Part shown: piece after piece, positions 21,375 to 31,575 of the stretch
Layout: every line of letters begins with the position of its first letter
Numbering within the stretch: position 1 is the stretch's first letter
Origin: Seminavis robusta
Lineage: Eukaryota > Bacillariophyta > Bacillariophyceae > Naviculales > Naviculaceae
Length of the DNA stretch: 64,000 nucleotides
Direction of reading: 5' to 3'
Assembly (NCBI GenBank): GCA_903772945.1
Contig: CAICTM010000437.1
Coordinates: 1 to 64,000 of the forward strand
The notes under the pieces: model-generated
Seen by the model: the letters and a program-made list of their open reading frames with translations, nothing else
What the model was told of the DNA's origin: nothing
Databases searched by the model: none
Translations under genes and position numbers: made by a program

Positions 21375-24300
21375 ATGGAAGCCCTGCTTCCTTTTGTATA
21401 CACTGCTTCCCTCTTCGTTCTTTCCGCTGCCCCATTCCATTCCTTTGCCAATCCTCCAACTTCACACTTATCATACTTTGCCGAGGCATCCACCATGAGT
21501 CAAAGACCACGTTGGAACCCTCGCCGTCGCCACGGTGGCAAACGGGGGGTATCCCTGTTCTTGGTCTTGACTCTCTTCCTGGGACTACACATTGAAATTT
21601 TAAAGTGGGAGATTGCTAACTTTGTCTTGAACAATGATAACTTTAACCAACTCCTCCAACACAACTTTCTCTCCGGTTACAACAACTTGCAAATTCTGCG
21701 ACAGTTACAGAGCAGCAAGTCAAGAGCTCTGGTACAAGACGTGGAAAGTATGGATATTGTGCCTGTCAATGCGTTTCATTTTGGGTTCTTTGACAATCTC
21801 TATGGCGCACCCACACAGGAAGAATACGAGGGACTGCTGTGTCAGACCAAGGCATTCTATCTCGATATCTTTCAACTCAAACTGGGTAGTTTCATCTACG
21901 TCAATCTCTACTCTGCCAATTGGACATATGCACCTGATCAGCAAGAACCCATCAGTCACACAGTGGTGGTACATGCCACCTTTGAAGACGGCGTGCCGTT
22001 GCCACCAGAAGAAGTCAATCAGGCGGTACGAGCCAGTAGCATGGCACACTTTATAGAAAAGTTTGTCTGGGCTGCCGAACCACGAGGGCAAAACGACGAA
22101 CGAGGCGCGTTCTACGATACCAACACGGTCACGGCCGAGGTAGGTCTTTACGAACGACAATATCAACGAGAAAACCTCGAGATTGGCAACATTGTTTTAG
22201 GATCCAGCTTGACGTGTCCAGCCAATGGCTATTACGAAGCTACGTTGGAACTGGGGTTCTTTCCTGGGCATAGTCGAAAGCCCACCAATCAAGAGATTCA
22301 AGATCTTATACCCTTATCCGAAAAGTTCTTTACCCGTACCTTGCAATCCACATACACCACCCGACAGGTGAGTGTCCAACTGGAACTCATGGGCTGGCAG
22401 TTTGATGATTCCAACAACAACCAGCTGCCCTTGAGTATCACCTTTCATCTTTCGGGAACTTTTGACTATGGTGGAGGTGATGTCGTTCCCTTGGAATACA
22501 TAAAGGAAAAGCTGGCACACGACAAGCCACTCAAGGAAACCATCATGCAAGATTACATCAAAGAGGCAGCTTGGGAGGTCCCTCCCTTTAAGGAATCCAC
22601 CTTTTGGGATGTCAATCGCGCACGAATGAACAGCAAGCTCTTTCGATACAAGCCCAAACGTGACGATGCCAATGGAATTGGAGGTGATTCCACCGGACCT
22701 GCCAGTGGTAACAATGGTGGACAACAACCGCAGCAATCGAATGGGTTTGGTGGACCGGGGGGGTTGGGATTTCCCGGTGGCAGCAGCGGCAGTGCCGGGC
22801 CAGGCGGATCCTTTCCACTCAGAGCGGGGTCGTTTGATCTGCTTGGCGACAACAATGCCACAGATCCAAACGACCCCACGAGAACTACTGTGTTTAACAT
22901 GGCCCTCCAGCCCTTGACCATACCCGACGACGAGTGCCGTGAGCATCTGAGCAATGCCAATGCTGATTTGGATCGATTTCTGACTACTGACGAGTATGCT
23001 ACGTTTGTAAACTCCATGACAAACGATTTTTACGCAGGATATCCGTACGCGGCTCTTCCGGATGTTTTTCTGGGCGTTTTCGAAGACATGTCGCTGAGGA
23101 ACGAAGCAGGGCAGGAAGCCATTGACCTCTTGGGGGCTTTCGAACCGGACATATCACAAGAAAACCTCAACCTCCTTGAAAAGACCAGGGCCAACAAGAT
23201 ATGCAAATATATCAAGTCGTCGGCAAACACAGCCATTGCACAAGCCCCCGTGATGTCCACCAAGCTCAACTCCACTGTTGGTTTCTATTTGGGCTACCAG
23301 CAAGCAGATCCAGCTGCGGAGGGCCCCGATATGTCCGGGCTGGACACAGGCTTCCAAAACTTCGTTGGAGATATGGTTGGGCCGGCGGTTCAGGCGACTA
23401 TGACAGAGGGACTTCGAAAGAATCGTCGGGAGTTGACAAGGCGGGAACTCGCGCTACAAGCACTCCGGCGCCATCTTCAGGACGGAGAAGCTGCTTTCGT
23501 CATGCCGAGCAGTGCCAAGATGACTTCGGTAGAAGAGACAGAGTGCCGAGGACCTGACGCGGGTGATCCCGAAATGTCATGCTACAATGCCGAGGCTGGG
23601 TTGGACGTCTTCCTGAAAGGGAACGAAGCTCCAAGTATGGCCCCAGAAGTTGGCAGCATGGTAGAAGATACAATGGAAGAGTCCATCGTCAATGGGGACT
23701 TGCAAGCAGAACTACAAAAGATCGATCCAAACTGGAGAGTTCGCACGTTGCACGCGCCAACCGCCGCGCCTTCTGTTGCCCCTTCGGCTAGCCCAAGTGC
23801 AACCACGCCAGCTCCCACAGAAGCTCCCAAAAAGAGCTTTGCTCAAAGCCTCACAGAAGATAGTGCTGGTGTCGCCACTGCAGCAACAGGTGCTGTGATT
23901 TTGATGATTGCGATACAATGTGGTAGAGAGTTCTTGATAGATTTGTTTATCAAGCTATGTAAGATGTGTTGCGTTTGCCTTACGGGTAGACGTCGAGATG
24001 ACGACGACGACGAGGAAGAGACAGAGTATGCATCGCGTGGTGACCCGTCGGGTGAATTCGACGAAACTGTATTCAGTGGTCAAAAGCCTGGCGAGGAAGA
24101 TCATAACGACTCGGATGAGGGGTCAGAGGAGGGTTCACAGGAGGACGAGTCGTCTTCTGAGGCAACCGCATCATCGGAAATGCAGTCTTCGGCCGCTTCG
24201 ACCGCTGAAAGTGATGACGACGAAGACGATGACGAAGAAGAGAGCGAAGAGGACGAAGAAGAAGAAGAAGAAGAGGACGAAGAAGACAGTTCAGATTCTG

Positions 24301-26318
24301 AGGAAGATACAGAAGGAGCACAAGCCGAGGAGGCCTCACAACTTGAGGACACGGACACCTCAGAAGCAGAGGAGACTGAAGCCGAGGACACTGAAGACAA
24401 CAGGACTGAAGACAACAGGGCAGAAGAAACAGACCATGCTGACAACCCTGATGATTCTGAGACCGGACCACAACCATCAGACCAAAAAGGGGGCGACGAT
24501 GGCGATGAACCCAAGTTTTCATCCAGGAGCCTTGGCGACACGCAAGCAGAGGGTGGGGCGGAACCAGATGACAGCAATGATTATGCGAGCAACAAAGCTG
24601 CTGCTCTGGCTGCGACAGTGGCTGCAGGTGCTGGTGTTGCAGTGGCTGTGACATATGCCTCAGCTAGAGAAGGAGAAGACAACTCTGATGACGAGAAACA
24701 AATGAACTCACTCCAAGGTGAACTGCCCAAGGCTCAAGAGGATGCCAGCCAAACCGAATACAGAGAATCAGAAAATGCTGAAGCTGGTGCCAAGAAGGGA
24801 CATGGAGCTAAAGTAGAAGACAGCGTCGACGAAGCAGAGGTTGATGCTGCTGACAAGACAAGTGATGGCGGGTTGGGCCCTGATGACATCGCTATGTCAG
24901 GAGAGATTGATACTTCACAAGCTGAGGACAAGGAAGACAGCAGGGCAAAGGAAATTGACCAGGTTGAGATCACCGATAACTCTGCCAAAGAAGTGGATGA
25001 AACAAGCGTCCAAGAGGCTACAGGGCCAGAAGCTTCGGACAATGAGGGGAGCGATGATGGGGGGCCCGAGGTTTCGTCGAGGAGCCTTGGCGAAATACCA
25101 GCAGTAGGCGAGGCAGAACCGGACGAGGCCGATGAAAGCAATGACAATTCAACTGGCAGTGATGACTATGCAAGCAAGAAGGCTGCTGCCCTTGCTGCTG
25201 CAGTGACTGTGGGAGCTGGTGCCGCAGCAGCTGTGACATACGCCTCAGTTCGAGAAAGAGAAGAGGACCCTGATCACCAGCAGCAATTGAACTCAGTTGA
25301 CGTAGAACCCCTCAAGGCGCAAGCTGACGAAAGCAGTCAAACCGAACACGTTGAGCCGGATAGCACTGAACCAGCTGTCAACAAAGAACATGGAGATCAA
25401 GCTGAAGGAACCAAAGATGAGGTATCGTCTATTGCAGATCGTGCTGATACTGTGGACAACCAAAATGATGGAGGTTTTGGGCCTGATGATATAATCCTGC
25501 CAGATGGGCCTCGAAATGAGCAAAGTCATCAAGAGGGTGAACACAGCCAAACTTCTTTGAACGAGGCTGCCAAGGGCAATGACGAAGTCTCGCCACACGA
25601 TGGAAAGGTTGAATCGAGTGAAGAAGAGGTTGAAATTGACGAAACAAGCAATACTGAAAGAAGACAGGAGGAACCAATGAAGCTGGAAGGGCAGAAAGAC
25701 GAAGATGAAACCAGTGTTGTCAGCAGTGTAGTGGGACCGGCAGATGCATCAAGATTCAGCTGGATGGGAATTGGTGCACTTGATCCTGGCAAATCCCAAG
25801 AAGCGCCACCGGAGACTGTTGACCAGAACGCAGGAGACGATGACACAAGCGTCTTGGGAACTAGCGCTGTTGAGTCAGCAGACAGAGCCAAAAGCAACGT
25901 TGGTGAGGACGCAAGTAGCACTGCTGAAGGAGAGCAGGCTGTACCAGAACATCATGCGGAGGGCGACCACTCCAGTGTTGTCAGCAGTGTTGTGGGAGCA
26001 GCCGATACATCAAGGTTCAGCTGGATGGGAATAGGCGCACTGGACGCTGGAACCTCGCAACCAGCTCCACCAGAGACCATTGAAAGCAATGCGAGGGATG
26101 ATGACGCAAGTGTCTTGGGAAGCAGTGCTGTGGAGCCATCAGAGAGGGCAAGAAGAAGTGTTGATGGTGGAGATGCAAGTAGCACAGAAGCAGAAACGGA
26201 GGGTGCAGTAAATGACGAAGGCGATGACACCAGTGTTGTTAGCAGTGTGGTGGGAGAATCAAACCCAAGGCTTAGCTGGTTTGGGTTGCCAAAAAAGTTG
26301 CAAGGCAACCATCAATAG
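21375..26318 (+). CDS. Giant acidic membrane protein with internal repeats
   Basis: A single exon encodes about 1647 residues from the ATG at 21375, whose first 25 residues resemble a signal peptide. In-frame ATGs at 21315 and 21495 are alternatives. A second hydrophobic stretch (VSLFLVLTLFLGL) follows. Residues to about 800 look like a globular ectodomain with a Gly/Pro-rich linker, then a stalk (APSVAPSASPSATTPAPTEAP) typical of diatom surface proteins. A membrane span follows (AATGAVILMIAI, about nt 23870-23920), then CCVCLTGRRRDDDDDEE. The remaining roughly 750 residues are extremely Glu/Asp/Ser-rich and contain two tandem units with Ala/Val-rich hydrophobic cores. Near the end a SVVSSVVG-x-AD-x-SRFSWMGIGAL motif occurs twice, plus a degenerate third. 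No known domain was recognised. It may be a cell-surface or silica-compartment protein (inference). Confidence 0.85.
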   Translation: MEALLPFVYTASLFVLSAAPFHSFANPPTSHLSYFAEASTMSQRPRWNPRRRHGGKRGVSLFLVLTLFLGLHIEILKWEIANFVLNNDNFNQLLQHNFLSGYNNLQILRQLQSSKSRALVQDVESMDIVPVNAFHFGFFDNLYGAPTQEEYEGLLCQTKAFYLDIFQLKLGSFIYVNLYSANWTYAPDQQEPISHTVVVHATFEDGVPLPPEEVNQAVRASSMAHFIEKFVWAAEPRGQNDERGAFYDTNTVTAEVGLYERQYQRENLEIGNIVLGSSLTCPANGYYEATLELGFFPGHSRKPTNQEIQDLIPLSEKFFTRTLQSTYTTRQVSVQLELMGWQFDDSNNNQLPLSITFHLSGTFDYGGGDVVPLEYIKEKLAHDKPLKETIMQDYIKEAAWEVPPFKESTFWDVNRARMNSKLFRYKPKRDDANGIGGDSTGPASGNNGGQQPQQSNGFGGPGGLGFPGGSSGSAGPGGSFPLRAGSFDLLGDNNATDPNDPTRTTVFNMALQPLTIPDDECREHLSNANADLDRFLTTDEYATFVNSMTNDFYAGYPYAALPDVFLGVFEDMSLRNEAGQEAIDLLGAFEPDISQENLNLLEKTRANKICKYIKSSANTAIAQAPVMSTKLNSTVGFYLGYQQADPAAEGPDMSGLDTGFQNFVGDMVGPAVQATMTEGLRKNRRELTRRELALQALRRHLQDGEAAFVMPSSAKMTSVEETECRGPDAGDPEMSCYNAEAGLDVFLKGNEAPSMAPEVGSMVEDTMEESIVNGDLQAELQKIDPNWRVRTLHAPTAAPSVAPSASPSATTPAPTEAPKKSFAQSLTEDSAGVATAATGAVILMIAIQCGREFLIDLFIKLCKMCCVCLTGRRRDDDDDEEETEYASRGDPSGEFDETVFSGQKPGEEDHNDSDEGSEEGSQEDESSSEATASSEMQSSAASTAESDDDEDDDEEESEEDEEEEEEEDEEDSSDSEEDTEGAQAEEASQLEDTDTSEAEETEAEDTEDNRTEDNRAEETDHADNPDDSETGPQPSDQKGGDDGDEPKFSSRSLGDTQAEGGAEPDDSNDYASNKAAALAATVAAGAGVAVAVTYASAREGEDNSDDEKQMNSLQGELPKAQEDASQTEYRESENAEAGAKKGHGAKVEDSVDEAEVDAADKTSDGGLGPDDIAMSGEIDTSQAEDKEDSRAKEIDQVEITDNSAKEVDETSVQEATGPEASDNEGSDDGGPEVSSRSLGEIPAVGEAEPDEADESNDNSTGSDDYASKKAAALAAAVTVGAGAAAAVTYASVREREEDPDHQQQLNSVDVEPLKAQADESSQTEHVEPDSTEPAVNKEHGDQAEGTKDEVSSIADRADTVDNQNDGGFGPDDIILPDGPRNEQSHQEGEHSQTSLNEAAKGNDEVSPHDGKVESSEEEVEIDETSNTERRQEEPMKLEGQKDEDETSVVSSVVGPADASRFSWMGIGALDPGKSQEAPPETVDQNAGDDDTSVLGTSAVESADRAKSNVGEDASSTAEGEQAVPEHHAEGDHSSVVSSVVGAADTSRFSWMGIGALDAGTSQPAPPETIESNARDDDASVLGSSAVEPSERARRSVDGGDASSTEAETEGAVNDEGDDTSVVSSVVGESNPRLSWFGLPKKLQGNHQ
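24511..25503 (+). repeat. Two coding tandem repeat units in the acidic protein
   Basis: Unit 1 (about 24511-24896) and unit 2 (about 25066-25503) each run from SSRSLG through a KAAALAA alanine/valine-rich segment ending in VTYAS to GPDDI. Spacing and order are the same in both, so this is an in-frame duplication of about 130-145 residues. The hydrophobic cores could be extra membrane spans. Confidence 0.75.
25712..26290 (+). repeat. C-terminal VVSSVVG...FSWMGIGAL repeat motif
   Basis: Three copies start near 25712, 25973 and 26233, at about 260-base spacing. Each follows a DD/DH-rich lead. The first two share SRFSWMGIGALD; the last is degenerate (PRLSWFGLPKK). Between them a DDDxSVLGxSAVE motif is also repeated. 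Confidence 0.75.
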
Positions 26319-26697
26319 CTCCTCAATTCTTTGAAAGCAACGCGTGTTCATCATGATGCAATGGTGCGCCCTCGTCGCCGTCGTGGCTGCTAGGACAGTT
26401 GTCTGTCGAGACAAGTCACTATTCCAAGAAGCAGTGCCAAACATGCAGGGATGGACCCCTCGTCTCGCAGCTTGCACTGCGATCGTTGGAAACGTCTTTC
26501 GTTTTACTCGCAGCCAGAATTCTGCATCTACCAGAATAGTCTACAGTTGTGTAAAGATGGGCTAGCTAGCTATCATGGCAGTGGAAGTGAACGCTATGCA
26601 TCATGCAGTAGGTTTTTCGTGTGGAGGAGCCGTCTATTGCTTTCACTGCACGGTACAAAACCTGTTCCATTCGGCTTTCAAGAGTTCCAACTGATGC
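26319..26697. other. Gap between convergent genes
   Basis: This gap carries the 3' flanks of the acidic protein and PDZ-like genes. Short plus-strand frames here have no support. Nothing else was seen. Confidence 0.4.
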
Positions 26698-27433
26698 TTA
26701 TTGTTGTTGTTTCCCTGGTGAGCGAAAACGGTGCAGCGATTTTTAGATATATTGAGCTATGCATTGAAAGACAAGACAGCAACCATCCACACAAGAAAGC
26801 AAACCACTTACAGGCAGTGTCAAAGGGAGGCTCGAAAAAGGCCAAGAAGTCATCAACCTTGGCCCTGTCGGCTTCGTCAGGCCGCTCCAGCAGGATCACA
26901 ACACCATCACAGCCCCATTTCGGATCATTGGAGGAAACGGCCCCGACCATTGTATCAAAGTCAAAGCCACGGCATGGGATCATGCGTCGTTCATATTTTG
27001 CTCCAACAATCTTAACGGCTGTAATGCCAACGAGATTATCCCCAACTTTGACGTTGCCATTGCGTTCGGCATTGCCTCCCTCGACCAATTCTTGAACATA
27101 CAATCCTTTGCCCACTTCAATTTCCTCAAAAACAATACCGAGAGGCCTGTCCAAATCCACTTCATAGACACCCTTGGGTAGGGAGAAAATCTCTGGAAAA
27201 GCCGCTTGGTCTTCCTCTGGAAAGGGAGACATCCATCTTTCAAAGCTAAGGTAGAAATTAAAGGGGCTCTTGCCAAAGTTCAGTCCGCGATTCCACAGAG
27301 AAGATGAGTCGAACTGAGCATGACAGGCTGTTGTCGATGGAATGCTCTTGGGGACGGATGGATTTGTAACAAAGGCTGTACTCAAATTTGCGGCTCCAGC
27401 CAGCAACGTAAGGATCGTCAGAATTGAACTCAT
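26698..27433 (-). CDS. PDZ-like protein with plastid-type presequence
   Basis: Predicted 212 residues, exons 27433-26812 and 26714-26698, with a 97-nt GT-AG intron. The last exon adds only the end of DTAWKQQQ. The N-terminus MSSILTILTLLAGAANLSTAFVTNP is a signal peptide followed by STAF, fitting the diatom A-F plastid motif, so plastid import is likely. Residues about 90-180 form a PDZ-like fold: RPLGIVFEEIEVGKGLYVQELVEGGNAERNG, then VKVGDNLVGI, then a final VVILLERP strand. There is no protease domain, so it would be a small PDZ adaptor. The tiny last exon is unusual, but the splice sites are good and the frame closes at once. Confidence 0.8.
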
Positions 27434-27770
27434 GGTGTGTGCTGTCTGCTTGATTGTACGGTACGGGAGACCGGGATGTGAGACTGCGAAATTAGAATCT
27501 CTTTACTGTTTTTTGCACTCCACTGACAGGGTAGATTCGATTCAATCATTCACTCTATAGATAGCAATGGTCAACGCTTGCAGTGGCGCCATGGTGATGA
27601 ATGAGTCAAAGCAAAATCCAAAGACCGAAGAGGTTGGTTGGGTTTGGGGGTACGTCAGTGACTGCAGCAATTCCTTCAGGGTTAGAGCTACAGCACCGGC
27701 ACAGGTATGGCACGACTGCGCGCGCAGCGTGGGACTTCGGGATTGATCACTCTCTAGCTAGCTCTAGCTA

Positions 27771-28191
27771 GCAAGCACTCTGGACGGTTAAGTAAAAGTG
27801 GAAAAAGTTGGATTTTTGGGTAAACTGGACTTGAAGGTTCCCCAATCCTTAAACAAGTTGTCTACTTTTCACCCATGCTGAAAAGTGTTGAAAAGAGATT
27901 CATTATTGTTGAAAAACTGTTGAATAAGTGTTGAATCGTGTTGAAACCCTGTTGAATTACTGTTGAATCTATAGTCAGTGGAAGTGTGGAAGTTGTTGAA
28001 TAAGTGTTGAATCCCTGTTGAAAAGTGTTAAATCTCTGTTGAAATAGTGTTTAAAGGAGATTCAACAGTGTTGAACCAATTTCAACAGTTTCAGTGCTGT
28101 TAAATCTAAAAGTTCAAAACTTCAACACTTTTCCTTTCGAAAACCCCATTTTCCCCAAAGTCAACTTTTACTTAACCGTCCTGGTGCTTGC
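27771..28191. mobile_element. MITE-like element with GTTGAA internal array
   Basis: An 18-bp perfect terminal inverted repeat is present: GGACGGTTAAGTAAAAGT at 27782-27799 and its complement at 28164-28181. Beyond it, GCAAGCAC (27771-27778) and its complement GTGCTTGC (28184-28191) extend the symmetry with a one-base gap difference. Inside, twelve GTTGAA words at roughly 10-12 base steps fill 27885-28080. Near the right end, TTCAACACTTTTC mirrors the GAAAAGTGTTGAA on the left. There is no coding capacity. It is likely a non-autonomous DNA transposon (MITE). The target duplication could not be fixed. Confidence 0.7.
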
Positions 28192-28858
28192 CCGAACGTC
28201 CTCCAGCGACGAAAGTCCAAAGTTAATACCCTTGACACCTGACAACCAACCTCTATCATTGTTGATGCTATTCTTTAATACCCTTCGGGCTGGGGAAACA
28301 ATCTGGGGAAGTTACAACATAAACATATCATAGAACAATTGCTAACACATATCGGTAGTAAAGATCTTTATAACAACAAAATCAGGTCTTCCTTCAGTAT
28401 AGTGGCTGTAGTTGTAGTTGTAGTTCTAGCTCTAGAGTTCATAATCATAGTAGCATCCATTGCAGAGCAAGCCTGGATCCATGTATCATAAGTTGTCCCG
28501 GTTGTGTCCAAGTCACTTTGAACCTTTCAGCTCTCAGCACCGAGCAGGGAAGAAGAATGATTCAAACTTTCGGTAATGCAGTCGGGAAGTGGTGGCTCGG
28601 CTACTAGCTAGCTCCCCAGTTGAGCTTGAGTTCTAATTAAAATACTTTCATGTACTTCTCATGTACGTTTTCTACAACTGCTGGCGCCAACATGCAACAT
28701 TCGGACATGGCATAGCACTTTTGCCTCTGCATCATTTAATATGAAGTTGCACATGTGAACACAGTACCGTGTATAGGCTTTAGCCAAGGGGACCTAATGG
28801 AACCTTCCGGGCCGATGGAACAAGCAAACGTCACTACAGTCGTCGTGTCGTTCCTTTC
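28192..28858. other. Intergenic between MITE and secreted-protein gene
   Basis: Contains a GTAGTTGTAGTTGTAGTTCTAGCTCTAG run near 28408-28435 and CTAGCTAGC words. No gene is supported. Confidence 0.4.
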
Positions 28859-29926
28859 TCAGTGAAAGTTCACAAAATACAATGCATTGGGATCAATGGA
28901 AGGAACAGGCCGGACACATGGGATCTTGCACACCTTCCTGTTGATAAAGGGATATGTTTGAATGGTAGCATAGTGAAAGTTTCGCGGTGCCCGAATGTGC
29001 AATGCTGGATTCATGTATGGTTTCTCATAAACGGCAGCACTAGCCTGAAAGTGGATTACAGCAGCCAATGCACTGCCATACACGGTGGAAAGGCCCTCCA
29101 CAACATCTGCAGTGGCTGAAGCGGAATAAAAGCGGAAATCTTCCATCCATTCCACAGTGTTCATGCGAAGTATGCGTAGGTGACCATTCGTATAGTCCAC
29201 TCCACTGGGACGGGCAGGCTTCTCGGGAACCGTGTATCCCCAATGTTCCGAAGCTTCATGAGGGGAAAGAGAGACGGTCGGACGAGGCTCCTCTGCAGAG
29301 CGGGCTTCTTTGTCGTTGGAAGAGGGCGAAGAAATGGATTCTCCTGGAAGATTGACATCACCTTTATAGTGGGAAGAGATTGGGAGAATTCGATGAGTAC
29401 GGGAGAGTGAGGTGGCGGGGAGTTTTGCCGAGTCAGAGGAGCTGTAACTGGTGGTGGCGTCTGCTTTCGCTGGCAGGATCTTCATGGTCCTGCTACGAAT
29501 CCCATCCTTTACAAAGGCCACAGAAGACCCCACCAGGTCTCTACCAAGCACAAACAATCCCTGGCCACTGTGAGAGATCTTGGAGAGTTGCTCGTCTTGG
29601 CGTTTACAAATGACCTCGTTTTTGCTCTTTGGAGCGGGCTTGGTCATAGTTGACAAGGCGGATGCTCTCGAGTTCAATTGATTGATCTCTTGCAATTGAG
29701 ATTCCAAACCGTCCTCGAACTGCCTATCAAGTGAAATCGTTGCTCGCTTGGACTCGCTTACTTCCAGGTCTTGGGCTGTGACTTTTGGATATGACTTTGT
29801 CTTGAAAGAAGTCACTGGCATGGTTTTGGATACCGAGCGAACATCAGGCTTGGATGTTGTCCAGGCAGCAGTTCTTGGCATTAGTGCTGCCAAAAGCACA
29901 AAAGTGAGAGAGTCAAATCCTCTCAT
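28859..29926 (-). CDS. Secreted protein of unknown family, copy 1
   Basis: A single exon encodes 355 residues from the ATG at 29926 (the open frame upstream offers only a TTG). MRGFDSLTFVLLAALMPRTAAW is a signal peptide. It shares blocks in order with the gene at 31576-32664: RATISLDR, then ISHSGQGLFVLGRDLVGSS, then RPTVSLSPHEAS, GVDY, a region with SATADVVEG, and the end SIDPNALYFV. The middle is Ser-rich and low in complexity. There are no membrane spans after the signal, no Cys-rich fold and no recognised domain. It lies in the same orientation as its paralog, 1.65 kb downstream of it. The function is unknown, but a secreted or vacuolar role is likely. Confidence 0.75.
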   Translation of the reverse strand: MRGFDSLTFVLLAALMPRTAAWTTSKPDVRSVSKTMPVTSFKTKSYPKVTAQDLEVSESKRATISLDRQFEDGLESQLQEINQLNSRASALSTMTKPAPKSKNEVICKRQDEQLSKISHSGQGLFVLGRDLVGSSVAFVKDGIRSRTMKILPAKADATTSYSSSDSAKLPATSLSRTHRILPISSHYKGDVNLPGESISSPSSNDKEARSAEEPRPTVSLSPHEASEHWGYTVPEKPARPSGVDYTNGHLRILRMNTVEWMEDFRFYSASATADVVEGLSTVYGSALAAVIHFQASAAVYEKPYMNPALHIRAPRNFHYATIQTYPFINRKVCKIPCVRPVPSIDPNALYFVNFH

Positions 29927-31575
29927 TGTCAAGTTTTTCGTTTTGCTTCAGACTTCAGACCAAACAAACTCGTTGCGACTTGCAATCTACTGGGGGAAAA
30001 GAAATAAATGAGCTCTGCTCTGAAATAATGATGACCTTACATCAGCTGTCAGGAAGGACAGAAGCCGAAAGGAGAGGTCTCTTGCAACGAAAGAGAGTGG
30101 CAGGAGTGATGAACGCAGAAGATCCACTTCGGTATTGGCATCTCATTCGTTGATGCCGTTCAGAGGAGAAACCTTTGACGTTTTGTGTTCTTTCGGAAAG
30201 TTCTCTGGAAACCAAACCATTCTGAAGTCACCTTTCCTTTAAATCATTTCGCATGATGAGAAGCATTCTAAAGAACCTGTGGTACCAGGTACGTATCAAT
30301 CCACGGCGCTGCTTTCTTTTTCAATTCTGACGTCATGATTTTCAAAGTTTGGAGCTTTCCCACCACCACAACCTCCCATGATCTATCTCAGGATTGATGA
30401 AGCCATCCGGTACCAGGTACATGCTGATCCTCTTGGATGGTGTCATCCTTGACGCGCTTTTATCAACTTGCTGCTTCTGCGTCCTGGCAAGGAACAAACA
30501 CAAAATCTGCATCTTGCAGCTGGTGACATCCAAACATCCAAACCGGCTTGTTTGGCCAGAGCTCGAGGCGCGAGATGCAAGCCAGAAGTCCAAGATAAAC
30601 TGCAAGATTCTGGGACTGCCAATGACCTCTACTAGGATCCTGCGTGCTGCTGAAGATATTCCATTCGAGCTCATGGCAATTGCTGGGCTTGGAGTGTCGC
30701 AGATGTGTTTGCCACCGGTGCAAACGACGACATGCCTCGAAGATGCTATTGTGTGGAACAAGATTCGATTCATTTCGGAGTCGAACATCTCAAAAGCCCC
30801 CACCAAGGCTACCACAAGCCCCCCCACCGTCCATTGAACGCCCCAGCCCAACTGCAGGACCCGCTTGACCAGAACTTGACGCGACTCTGGGATCCAGCTT
30901 TGTCCCGAACAACTGCACCTACCGGTACGGCACAGCTATGCATGGCCCGGCTCCATAACTTACACCAGGCCCGACTCCACCCCGTTTGCAACAATTGGTC
31001 CAACTTTAAGACCCCCTCGCCCAGCTCCAGGACCTATGCCCTACCCACCGTCTCCCAGCCCAAACTCCAATCCAGGCCGGAACAATCAGCAATACCATTC
31101 TAGGAAATAGCACCGGGACCAAAACCACGACCTGCACTCTGCCCGAAGCTCCAAGATCAACACCTCGAGCTGCACACGCAGCTCAAAAGTGTCGTTTCCT
31201 CCGAGGTTTACCTTGCGACTAACTAAGAAGAGAGTACGATACGAAACGGGCCGTCCTGTTGAAACTAAGGTAAATTAACGAAGTGCTACTCGACAGTGCT
31301 TTTTGATTGTTTGTTGAGTTGCGACCAACCAACCGCGTTGTGTTTTGAATACTCTGCCTGCCTTGAAGAAGATCTCTTTTGTTTTCTCTTGTCGTCGTCG
31401 CAGCTTGGAGGTCTTTATGAAGAAACCAGGACACATGAATCGTACTGTATGTAAGCACATAGTTGAAGGGTCCACAAGAGAGCACGTCCCTTCTTTAAAA
31501 ACTAAATCTGAGAGTCAATCGATGATGATGATGATCCATTATTTCCTGAATGCACCCTTGTTTCCTCTTGCTTTC
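29927..31575. other. Intergenic between the two secreted paralogs
   Basis: Open frames occur on both strands at about 30342-30851 without homology, so they are not called. From about 30840 to 31130 the plus strand is C- and CT-rich (repeats of CCCAGCTCC/CCAACTCC type). The rest carries the promoter of copy 1 and the 3' flank of copy 2. Confidence 0.4.

Noticed and set aside
24073-24654. Long minus-strand open frames rich in Ser and Leu opposite the acidic protein
   Set aside because: They are the antisense of GAA/GAC/GAT codon runs in the acidic tail and have no independent features.
30342-30851. Overlapping open frames on both strands between the secreted paralogs (about 170 and 147 residues)
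   Set aside because: No homology, no clear domain, and mutual overlap. The plus frame ends in a low-complexity Pro/Thr stretch.
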